Source of the DNA: CAG-841 sp963656825
GTDB taxonomy: Bacteria; Bacillota; Clostridia; Oscillospirales; CAG-272
Direction: 5' to 3'
DNA: 18,029 nucleotides
Assembly (NCBI GenBank): GCA_963656825.1
Contig: CAVKJG010000039.1
Coordinates: 1-18,029 of the forward strand
Program-made: the position numbers and the translations under genes
Notes under the pieces: model-generated
Seen by the model: the letters and a program-made list of their open reading frames with translations, nothing else
The model's database searches: none
What the model was told of the DNA's origin: nothing
Shown here: positions 1 through 5,844 of the stretch, piece by piece
How positions within the stretch are numbered: the first letter of the stretch is position 1
How the letters are laid out: each line of letters starts with the position of its first letter

Positions 1-701
1 TCCGTCTGCGCTTTCGACGCCGCGCTCTGCTTTGAAATATTGGCAACCTCGAAAGTTGTCTGTCTGTTCTGCTCGTTTCTTATCGAACGCAAAGCCTGAC
101 TGTCCATTATCTCGAATGCCGCGCTCTGTGCGCCCATAAGCATAAGCGCGTCGGCGACCCTTTCTCCTCCTCTGTAATAAACTATCTGATTTCCTTTTCT
201 TGCGCTCAGCTTCGGCATACCGAGCTTTGACGACAAAAGCGTTGCAAGCTCAACGGCAATGTCGGCATTTGAAACGCTGAATTCTATTCCGTAGCGCTTT
301 TCCGGCGGATTTACAAATCCGCACGAAAGAAACGCTCCACGTATAAAAGCGTCGGTGCAATGCTTGCATATGAATTTTTCTGTGGCTATTCTGCGGGCGC
401 CGTCGGGAAAAACAAATTTATAAAGCTTTTCCGCATCGTCGCCACTTATCACCGTCCTGAAAACAAGCGCGCCGTTTTTCCCCTTTTCAAAAATCTCGGG
501 AGACGAACAAATATCAAGACACCGTATCAGAAGTCCGGAAAAAAGATAAGCCGCGTCCTCCGTTTCGGAGAGAAAAACCGTTTTATCCTTTTCAAACACG
601 GAAGAAAATATAAGCATTCCCGAAAGCTCAGCTTCGGCGCAGCAATCCTGCTCGCAGGCGATTTTTGCAAGCGCGGTTTTTGTTTCACCGGAAAAAGACA
701 T
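1..701 (-). CDS. whiA: WhiA sporulation/cell-division regulator, C-terminus cut by window edge
   Basis: The visible part is the first 233 codons; the gene continues past position 1. WhiA is a DNA-binding protein of Gram-positive bacteria with a LAGLIDADG-like N-terminal domain and a C-terminal helix-turn-helix. It acts in sporulation (actinobacteria) and in cell division and chromosome segregation (Bacillus). The start MSFSGETKTALAKIACEQ is the usual WhiA opening. Residues about 118-145 (FIRGAFLSCGFVNPPEKRY) match the LAGLIDADG-like core, and residues 207-225 (SIRNEQNRQTTFEVANISK) match the family's RN..NR..N.E.AN..K block. The ATG is preceded by TGAGG overlapping the murB stop, 13 bp away, so it is cotranscribed with and probably coupled to murB. 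The HTH domain is outside the window. Confidence 0.93.
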   Translation of the reverse strand, partial: MSFSGETKTALAKIACEQDCCAEAELSGMLIFSSVFEKDKTVFLSETEDAAYLFSGLLIRCLDICSSPEIFEKGKNGALVFRTVISGDDAEKLYKFVFPDGARRIATEKFICKHCTDAFIRGAFLSCGFVNPPEKRYGIEFSVSNADIAVELATLLSSKLGMPKLSARKGNQIVYYRGGERVADALMLMGAQSAAFEIMDSQALRSIRNEQNRQTTFEVANISKQSAASKAQT

Positions 702-714
702 GATTATCAAAACC

Positions 715-1611
715 TCATTTTATATATATTATTTCTTCCTCCAGCATAACGCCGAAGTCCTTGTAGACCTTGTTTTTTATGCGTTCTATTATTTCCGCTA
801 TATCGGCGCTCGAAGCGTTCCCCGCATTGATGACAAACCCCGCGTGCTTTTCGGAAACCTGCGCTCCTCCGCACCTCATTCCTTTAAGTCCCGACGCTTC
901 TATAAGCGCTCCTGCGTAATATCCTTCGGGGCGGCGGAACGTGCTTCCGGCGCTCGGCTTATCAAGCGGCTGCTTTTCCCTGCGCGCCGACATATTTTTT
1001 TCGCTTGCGGCGATTATTTCATCGGCGTTCCCGTATTTCAAATCAAGCCTCGCCGAAAGTATTATTTCTTTGCCGCGGCAAAATCTGCTCTCGCGGTATC
1101 CGAACCCGCACTCTTCAGCCGTATAGTCCGAAATCGTTTTGCTTTTGATATCATACGCCGTGACCGAAACCAGAACATCGGCAATACAGCCGCCGTAAGC
1201 GCCGGCGTTCATATAGACTGCGCCGCCGATGCTTCCTGGGATTCCGTAGGCGAATTCAAGGCCCGAAAGTCCGTTTTTTGCCGCGGAGAGTGAGAGCCTT
1301 GTTATCGGAACGCCGGCCTCGGCAAAAACGGTGCTGCCGTCAAAGCGTATTTTCTGCATTCCGGACGTCACTATAACTGTTCCGTCATATGTATCATCCG
1401 GCGGAAGAACGTTTGTCATATTCCCGAGAACAATATATTTTTCTCCGTATTCTTCGGCTTTTTCAACGGCGCGCACAAGCTCTTCCGCGCTTGACGGAAA
1501 AACGCAAAGTCCTATTTTTCCGCCCACCCCAAGCGAGCATTTTTCCGAAAAAAGCGCACCTGTTTCCGTCCGGAAGCTGCCGCTCATTTCGCAGATATAT
1601 TGCGAGTTCAG
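715..1611 (-). CDS. murB: UDP-N-acetylenolpyruvoylglucosamine reductase MurB, probable CTG start
   Basis: MurB reduces UDP-GlcNAc-enolpyruvate to UDP-MurNAc with FAD and NADPH, the second committed step of peptidoglycan precursor synthesis in the cytoplasm. Visible family motifs are VLGNMTNVLPPDD (FAD-binding, variant of GNGSN), GIPGSIGGAVYMNAGAYGG, FGYRESRF, the catalytic-serine block KPSAGSTFRRP, and a C-terminal LEEEI with the expected Glu. Length from the chosen start is 298 codons, normal for the short-type enzyme. The start is chosen as CTG because GGAGGTGA lies 5-6 bases upstream. The first in-frame ATG (1587) is about 30 bases from that site, and upstream ATGs (1713, 1650) lie at or before the predicted -10 box. 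If CTG is not used, the protein begins at ATG 1587 with 290 residues. Confidence 0.93.
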   Translation of the reverse strand: MNSQYICEMSGSFRTETGALFSEKCSLGVGGKIGLCVFPSSAEELVRAVEKAEEYGEKYIVLGNMTNVLPPDDTYDGTVIVTSGMQKIRFDGSTVFAEAGVPITRLSLSAAKNGLSGLEFAYGIPGSIGGAVYMNAGAYGGCIADVLVSVTAYDIKSKTISDYTAEECGFGYRESRFCRGKEIILSARLDLKYGNADEIIAASEKNMSARREKQPLDKPSAGSTFRRPEGYYAGALIEASGLKGMRCGGAQVSEKHAGFVINAGNASSADIAEIIERIKNKVYKDFGVMLEEEIIYIK

Positions 1612-1648
1612 AAATATCACCTCCGAAAAACAGCCTTTTACATATATC

Positions 1649-1677
1649 ATTATATCAAATATATTTGCGCTTGTGTA
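1649..1677 (-). promoter_or_regulatory. Predicted sigma-A promoter for murB-whiA
   Basis: Read on the minus strand, TACACA (-35, 1672-1677) and a perfect TATAAT (-10, 1649-1654) are separated by 17 bp. Transcription would begin near 1642, about 30 bases before the CTG start of murB. This rules out the longer ORF that would begin at 1713. Confidence 0.65.
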
Positions 1678-1706
1678 TATATTTCGGAAAATTATCAGAA
1701 AATTTA

Positions 1707-1735
1707 TTGACAAAGAAAATCAGGTATGATATTAT
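1707..1735 (+). promoter_or_regulatory. Predicted sigma-A promoter for the crp-like/ABC operon
   Basis: TTGACA (1707-1712) and TATTAT (1730-1735) have exactly 17 bp between them, close to consensus. Transcription would begin around 1741-1743, about 30 bases before the ATG of the Crp-like gene. The promoter is divergent from, and about 30 bp from, the murB promoter. Confidence 0.75.
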
Positions 1736-1740
1736 AAAAT

Positions 1741-1756
1741 TGTTCCAAACAGAACA
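1741..1756. promoter_or_regulatory. Candidate Crp/Fnr-type operator, TGTTC-N6-GAACA
   Basis: This is a perfect 5-6-5 palindrome. The spacing is that of Crp-family sites (TGTGA-N6-TCACA), and it lies at the predicted transcription start of a gene encoding a Crp-family regulator. That placement fits negative autoregulation by occlusion. That the downstream protein binds here is inference. Confidence 0.5.
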
Positions 1757-1771
1757 CTTTTGGAGGATTTT

Positions 1772-2422
1772 ATGACCGACAAAAAAATTCTTTCCGCGCT
1801 TTCTGTCTGCGATGTGTTTTCGGGGGCGTCCGAAAAAACCTACAGGGAGCTTCTTTGCTGTACCGCAAAGCATTTTGCGGCGGGCGAGCTTATCTACTCT
1901 GCCGAAAGCTTTGAAAAAAGTCTTGGCGTAATTATTTCCGGAAAGGTTGAAGTCTACGGCGAAACGGGAAACCGACGCGTAAGACTGAACACCCTTTCGC
2001 GCGGAGATATGTTCGGCGCGGCGGCGCTTTTCGGAAAAGACGGCGGCTATGTCAGCACCGTGATATCAAAAACCGCGTCCGATGTGCTGTTCGTCGGCGA
2101 AAGCAAGGTAAAGGAGCTTATCTCATCGGATCCGCAGGTCGCGCTTGCGTATATATCCTTTCTTTCGGAAAAAATACGCTTTCTCAACAGAAAAATCAGC
2201 GCGTTCACCGCAAAGAATGCGGACTCTGCCGTTGCGACCGCCCTGCTCGCAGAAAAAAGCCGAAGCTTTGAGCTGAACATTTCGCGGCTTTCAAAAAAGC
2301 TCGGCATAGGAAGAACCTCCGTTTACCGCTCGCTTGAATCGCTTGAAAAGCTCGGCGCGATCGGATATTCGGACGGAACGGTCGTAATTCTTTCGGAAGA
2401 TATTCTTAAAAGCGTCAGATAA
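1772..2422 (+). CDS. Crp/Fnr-family transcriptional regulator
   Basis: This is a 216-residue cytoplasmic regulator. An N-terminal cyclic-nucleotide-binding-type beta-barrel spans about residues 10-120 (GELIYSAESFEKSLGVIISG, SRGDMFGAAALFG). A dimerisation helix covers about 120-145, and a C-terminal winged HTH with LNISRLSKKLGIGRTSVYRS lies at about 168-187. The Fnr four-cysteine cluster is absent, and I do not see the Arg-Ser pair that Crp uses to hold cAMP, so the effector is unknown. The start is the ATG at 1772 with GGAGG just upstream; an upstream TTG at 1760 overlaps that site and is unlikely. It is the first gene of an operon with the ABC importer (22 bp gap), so it probably regulates that importer and itself through the palindrome at 1741-1756. 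Confidence 0.88.
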   Translation: MTDKKILSALSVCDVFSGASEKTYRELLCCTAKHFAAGELIYSAESFEKSLGVIISGKVEVYGETGNRRVRLNTLSRGDMFGAAALFGKDGGYVSTVISKTASDVLFVGESKVKELISSDPQVALAYISFLSEKIRFLNRKISAFTAKNADSAVATALLAEKSRSFELNISRLSKKLGIGRTSVYRSLESLEKLGAIGYSDGTVVILSEDILKSVR

Positions 2423-2443
2423 CCTGACAGAAAAGGGGTACAA

Positions 2444-3424
2444 ATGAAAAAAATTGTTGCAATTGTAATGGCGGCGCTTATGTGCTTTTGCTTTGTCGCC
2501 TGCAAGGAAAAAACTCCCGCAGAAAGAACGGACGTTCGTATAACGGCGCTCAAAGGTCCTACGGGAATGGGAATGGCTTGCCTTATGGCTGAAAACGAAA
2601 ACGGTACGACTCAGAATAATTATACCTTCTCTCTCGCATCCGCACCCGCGGAAGCGCAGGCGACGGTAATAGCGGGCGATTTCGATATCGCCGCACTTCC
2701 CGTAAATCTTGCGGCTGTGCTTTTCAACAAAGGCGCGGATATAAGCTTTATCGGCGTAGCGACTCTCGGCGTGCTTTACGTTCTCGAAAACGGAAACACC
2801 GTAAATTCCGTAGCGGATCTCAAAGGCAAAACAATCTATTCTACAGGTCAGGGCGCGACTCCCGAATACGCGCTCAATTTCGTTCTTGAGAAAAACGGTC
2901 TTAAGGTCGGAGAAGACGTAACGGTCGAATACCTTTCCGACCATGCGGAGCTTGCTTCAAAGCTTGCCGCAAATACGGTTTCGATAGGCGTTCTTCCCGA
3001 GCCGAACGTCACAAGCGCGCTTCTTCAGAAAACGGGCGATCTCCGAATAGCTCTCGATCTCACAAAGGAATGGGATAAAGTAAGCGATACCACGCTCGTT
3101 CAGGGCGTTCTTGTGGTTTCAAACAAGTTTTACGGCGAACATCCCGAAGCGGTGAAAACATTCCTCTCGGAATACAAAAAATCCGTTGACACGATAAATT
3201 CCGATGTTGACACGGGCGCTTCATACTGCGAAAAATACGGCATAGTTCCGAAAGCCGCAATTGCCAAAAAAGCTATCCCGAACTGCAACATCAGCGCAAT
3301 CTCCGGCGACGAAGCCGTTGCCGCAATGAAAGGAATGCTCGAGGTGCTTTATAAAGCCAATCCGTCGTCTGTCGGCGGCAAGCTTCCGTCGGACGACTTC
3401 TACAAATCAATAGAGGTCAAATGA
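2444..3424 (+). CDS. ABC importer substrate-binding lipoprotein (NMT1/SsuA-like)
   Basis: The protein has 326 residues. A signal peptide of about 19 residues (MKKIVAIVMAALMCFCFVA) ends in a lipobox with Cys20, so the mature protein should be anchored to the outer face of the membrane. The body has the two-lobe periplasmic-binding fold of the NMT1/SsuA group. ALKGPTGMGMACLM forms the first lobe strand, DFDIAALPVNLAAVLFNKG and LKGKTIYSTGQGATPEY belong to the ligand cleft, and SIGVLPEPNVTSALL is the typical hinge region. Members bind nitrate, sulfonates, taurine, or thiamine and riboflavin precursors; the substrate here cannot be read from sequence. AAGGGG precedes the ATG. It overlaps the permease gene by ATGA. 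Confidence 0.87.
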   Translation: MKKIVAIVMAALMCFCFVACKEKTPAERTDVRITALKGPTGMGMACLMAENENGTTQNNYTFSLASAPAEAQATVIAGDFDIAALPVNLAAVLFNKGADISFIGVATLGVLYVLENGNTVNSVADLKGKTIYSTGQGATPEYALNFVLEKNGLKVGEDVTVEYLSDHAELASKLAANTVSIGVLPEPNVTSALLQKTGDLRIALDLTKEWDKVSDTTLVQGVLVVSNKFYGEHPEAVKTFLSEYKKSVDTINSDVDTGASYCEKYGIVPKAAIAKKAIPNCNISAISGDEAVAAMKGMLEVLYKANPSSVGGKLPSDDFYKSIEVK

Positions 3425-4182
3425 ATCCGAAAATAAAAAAACTTATAACCGGCGTCGGCGTGTTTCTGTTCTGGATGCTCGTATGGGAGATGACATCGCT
3501 TATAATATCGAAGCCTGTCATTCTCCCGTCGCCTCCGGCGGTGCTGAAAGCGCTGCTCCGGCTGCTGAAAACCAAAAGCTTTTATATAGCCTGCGGAAGA
3601 TCCGTCGCATATATTTTTGCGGGGCTTGCGGCAGGAATAATTATCGGTATGGCGCTTGCGGTGCTTTCAAAATCGGTGCGGCTGTTCGGAACTGTAATCT
3701 CCCCTGCCATTGAAGTTATAAAAGCGACTCCGGTGGCTTCAGTCATAATCGTTATGCTTTTTATTTTTTCAAAAAACATCGTTCCGATGCTCGCCTCCGC
3801 GCTTATGGTCGTTCCGATAGTTTTTATGAACGTCAGAAAAGGAATAGAATCCGTCCCGACCGACAAAACGGAGGTAGCGCAGATATATAACTTCACTCCG
3901 TCAAAAAAGCTCAGGCTTTTGTATCTGCCGTCGGCGCTTCCCTATTTTTACGCCGGATGCCGTTCGGCTCTCGGTCTTGCGTGGAAGGCGGGCATAGCGG
4001 CAGAGGTCATATGCGTTCCGAAAAGCTCTGTCGGCACAATGCTTTACAGCGCAAAAATATATCTTGAATCCGAGGAATTGTTTGCGCTTACCGCAGTCGT
4101 TATACTGCTCAGCGTCATTATCGAAAAAATAATAATCCTTGCGCTCGGAAAGCTTTGCAAAGGCGGTGAAGCCGTTTTATGA
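3421..4182 (+). CDS. ABC importer permease (SsuC-like, BPD_transp_1)
   Basis: This is a 253-residue integral membrane protein. Hydrophobic segments lie at about residues 8-28, 60-82, 90-118 and 122-140, and at the C-terminus (ALTAVVILLSVIIEKIIILAL). The cytoplasmic EAA loop that docks on the ATPase is visible as EVAQIYNFTPSKKLRLLYLP followed by ALPYFYAGCRSALGLAWKAG, a form typical of the nitrate/sulfonate/taurine permease family. The ATG overlaps the stop of the lipoprotein gene, with GAGG four bases before it, so translation is coupled. It forms the membrane pore of the importer with genes on both sides. Confidence 0.88.
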   Translation: MNPKIKKLITGVGVFLFWMLVWEMTSLIISKPVILPSPPAVLKALLRLLKTKSFYIACGRSVAYIFAGLAAGIIIGMALAVLSKSVRLFGTVISPAIEVIKATPVASVIIVMLFIFSKNIVPMLASALMVVPIVFMNVRKGIESVPTDKTEVAQIYNFTPSKKLRLLYLPSALPYFYAGCRSALGLAWKAGIAAEVICVPKSSVGTMLYSAKIYLESEELFALTAVVILLSVIIEKIIILALGKLCKGGEAVL

Positions 4183-4766
4183 TAAACATAGAAAACATAT
4201 CGAAAAGCTATGGAGAAAATATCGTCCTCAATGGGCTTTCGCTTTCCGTGGGAAACGAAACCGTAGCCGTAATGGGAAAATCCGGTTCGGGAAAAACAAC
4301 TCTTCTGCGGATTATCGCAGGGCTTGAAAAGGCGGACGCAGGAACCGTGCGCACCGACGGCGATATCGCATTTTCGTTTGCCGAGCCGCGCCTGTTTGAA
4401 AGCGTGCCGGTGATTGAAAACATAACCTGCGTTATGAGCGGGAAAAACCGCGCGGAGAATACGAAAAAAGCGTCGGAGCTGCTCTTTGCGCTCGGACTCG
4501 GAGATGTCGCATCAAAGCCTCCGCCCGAGCTTTCAAGCGGCATGGCTCAAAGGGTTTCGCTTGCAAGACTTATCGCCTCCGACAGAAAAATCTGCCTTCT
4601 CGACGAGCCGCTCCGCGGACTTGACGCGGCAACCAAAGCTTCCGTCATTGCACTTCTTAAAGCCTGTCTGAACGGCAAATGCGCCGTTATCGTAACTCAC
4701 AGCGAAGAAGAGGCAAAAGCCCTTTCCGACAGAGTGCTTACCCTGAACAACGGAATTTTACTGTAA
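4179..4766 (+). CDS. ABC importer ATP-binding protein, short, atypical Q-loop
   Basis: This is a 195-residue nucleotide-binding subunit, at the short end for the family (usually 230-260). The Walker A motif GKSGSGKT is at 33-40, the signature LSSGMAQRVSLAR at 118-130, Walker B ICLLDEP at 138-144, the D-loop GLDA at 147-150, and the switch His in THSEEEA at 174. The Q-loop region reads SFAEPRLF where relatives have FQEPRLL, so the usual Gln is Ala68. The C-terminus stops soon after the H-loop, without the extra tail of SsuB/TauB. It overlaps the permease gene by ATGA and is followed by a terminator, so it closes the operon. Confidence 0.87.
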   Translation: MINIENISKSYGENIVLNGLSLSVGNETVAVMGKSGSGKTTLLRIIAGLEKADAGTVRTDGDIAFSFAEPRLFESVPVIENITCVMSGKNRAENTKKASELLFALGLGDVASKPPPELSSGMAQRVSLARLIASDRKICLLDEPLRGLDAATKASVIALLKACLNGKCAVIVTHSEEEAKALSDRVLTLNNGILL

Positions 4767-4796
4767 GCCGGACAAACACCATTTTTGCAAAACAAA

Positions 4797-4832
4797 AACC
4801 CGACAGGTTTTTACACCTTCGGGTTATTTTTT
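4797..4832. terminator. Bidirectional intrinsic terminator between convergent genes
   Basis: AACCCGA (4797-4803) pairs with TCGGGTT (4819-4825), extended inward by AGGT/ACCT after one bulged C. On the plus strand it is followed by ATTTTTT, ending the ABC operon. On the minus strand the stem is followed by GTTTTTGTTTTG, ending the dtxR-like gene. The plus-strand T-run overlaps the stop codon of the opposing gene. Confidence 0.75.
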
Positions 4833-5208
4833 ATCCGTTGTTCCGATTATCGTTTACGTGCTTTTTTATCGCCTCGAACGATTCCGCGCTTATAACGTGT
4901 TCTATCTTGCAGGCGTCCGCCGCGGCGACGTCCTTATCGACTCCGAGCCTTACAAGAAATTCCGAGAGGAAAATATGTCTTTCGTAAATTTTTGCGGCTA
5001 TTGCAAGTCCCGTTTCCGTAAGAGTAAGGTATCCTTCTCTGTCCATAAGCAGATGTCCGCCGCTTTTGAGCAAGCCCACGGCACGACTTACGCTTGGCTT
5101 TGAATATCCCATGTGTTCAGCCACGTCCGTAGAACGTACAGGCCCTTTTTTTGATAACACATATATCGTTTCAAGATACATTTCGCCCGATTCCTGAATT
5201 TTCGCCAT
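4831..5208 (-). CDS. DtxR-family metal-dependent repressor, DtxR-type metal ligands
   Basis: The protein has 125 residues. An N-terminal winged HTH spans about 5-65 (GPVRSTDVAEHMGYSKPSVSRAV), followed by a metal-binding dimerisation domain at about 66-120; there is no SH3-like third domain. Ligand positions are visible: Met10 in GEMYLETIY, and Cys100, Glu103 and His104 in ACKIEHVIS. These correspond to Met10/Cys102/Glu105/His106 of DtxR rather than the Asp8/Glu99 set of MntR, which suggests iron rather than manganese sensing. The ancillary-site His98 of DtxR is Ala here. The start is ATG 5208, preceded by GAGAAAAGG; a TTG six codons upstream (5226) is possible. No metal transporter gene is adjacent. 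Confidence 0.88.
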   Translation of the reverse strand: MAKIQESGEMYLETIYVLSKKGPVRSTDVAEHMGYSKPSVSRAVGLLKSGGHLLMDREGYLTLTETGLAIAAKIYERHIFLSEFLVRLGVDKDVAAADACKIEHVISAESFEAIKKHVNDNRNNG

Positions 5209-5244
5209 AACCTTTTCTCGATTCAAAATTCATTGTTTGGTTTG

Positions 5245-5273
5245 ATTGTATCACAAAGCGGCGAAAAAATCAA
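5245..5273 (-). promoter_or_regulatory. Predicted sigma-A promoter for the dtxR-like gene
   Basis: On the minus strand, TTGATT (-35, 5268-5273) and TACAAT (-10, 5245-5250) are exactly 17 bp apart. The transcription start would be near 5238, about 30 bases before ATG 5208. Confidence 0.65.
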
Positions 5274-5316
5274 GTTCGGTTTGCTTATTTACTCTTTATT
5301 TACAAAAATAACATAA

Positions 5317-5358
5317 ACATAAGCGGCGTCTGCCCGAACGGGCAGACGCCGCTTATGT
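5317..5358 (-). terminator. Strong intrinsic terminator for the BofC-like gene
   Basis: This is a perfect 19-bp stem (5317-5335 with 5340-5358) with a GAAC tetraloop. On the minus strand it is followed by a T-rich stretch (TTTATGTTATTTTTG). It begins 8 bp after the stop codon of the minus-strand gene upstream and separates it from the dtxR-like promoter. Confidence 0.85.
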
Positions 5359-5365
5359 CAAAGGC

Positions 5366-5752
5366 TTATCCGGCATAATCTCCGATAAGCTCCGTAAGCT
5401 CGCTTTCGCTGAAAACCTCGATGCCGGCTTTGAGCGCTTCCCTGTCCTCCTCGGGCAGAAAAGCCGTTCTGACGTCCAGAGTTCTTACGATATTTCCGTC
5501 TGCGTTCTTTATCGCTATAAAGCCGTCTGCCTCGCACACTCTGTAAAGAAGCTTTTTTACGTTTCCGGAAGAAGTCGTTTCGCCCGCCGGCGCGATCACC
5601 GGAATGTACTCCGTGTTTTCCTCTTTTTCCGCGGCAACGGAATTTCTTATTGAAAAGCATACCGAAACCGAAATCGCGGAAAGCACGACGGCTACGATAA
5701 GAAGCATAACCACCGCTCCCAGCGTCGCTTTGCCCAATGCGTTGTTCTCCAT
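5366..5752 (-). CDS. BofC-like small membrane-anchored protein
   Basis: The protein has 128 residues. A single transmembrane helix at about 11-33 (LGAVVMLLIVAVVLSAISVS) is followed by a short acidic, low-complexity linker (35-65). A C-terminal domain at 67-128 (LLYRVCEADGFIAIKN, TLDVRTAFLPEEDREAL, GIEVFSESELTELIGDY) resembles the C-terminal domain of BofC, the Bacillus regulator of the SpoIVB protease in sigma-K checkpoint control. The N-terminal forespore domain of BofC is absent, so the exact role is not established. ATG 5752 is chosen because GGAGGTGA lies 5 bases upstream. The gene diverges from the penicillin-binding protein gene with about 90 bp between starts and ends in a strong terminator, so it is probably monocistronic. 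Confidence 0.65.
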   Translation of the reverse strand: MENNALGKATLGAVVMLLIVAVVLSAISVSVCFSIRNSVAAEKEENTEYIPVIAPAGETTSSGNVKKLLYRVCEADGFIAIKNADGNIVRTLDVRTAFLPEEDREALKAGIEVFSESELTELIGDYAG

Positions 5753-5793
5753 TACAGTCACCTCCATGAATATTTTATTTAACGCACATATTA

Positions 5794-5822
5794 TTGACAC
5801 CAAAATCCATAATATTCATATA
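5794..5822 (+). promoter_or_regulatory. Predicted promoter for the penicillin-binding protein gene
   Basis: TTGACA (5794-5799) is followed after 17 bp by CATATA (5817-5822); with 19 bp spacing TATAAA is also available. It lies in the roughly 90-bp divergent region before the ATG at 5845. The -35 box is perfect and the -10 box is weak. Confidence 0.5.
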
Positions 5823-5844
5823 AAAATCTTAAAAAGGCGACCGT

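Noticed and set aside
700..1293. 197-codon plus-strand ORF over murB
   Set aside because: It is the reverse-strand shadow of murB, which has clear catalytic motifs, a promoter and a ribosome site.
2291..2944. 217-codon minus-strand ORF over the Crp-like and lipoprotein genes
   Set aside because: It lies opposite the HTH and signal-peptide coding regions and has no domain or ribosome site.
5318..5357. Large palindrome considered as a repeat element or recombination site
   Set aside because: It lies 8 bp after a stop codon and is followed by a T-rich run on the same strand, so an intrinsic terminator explains it.
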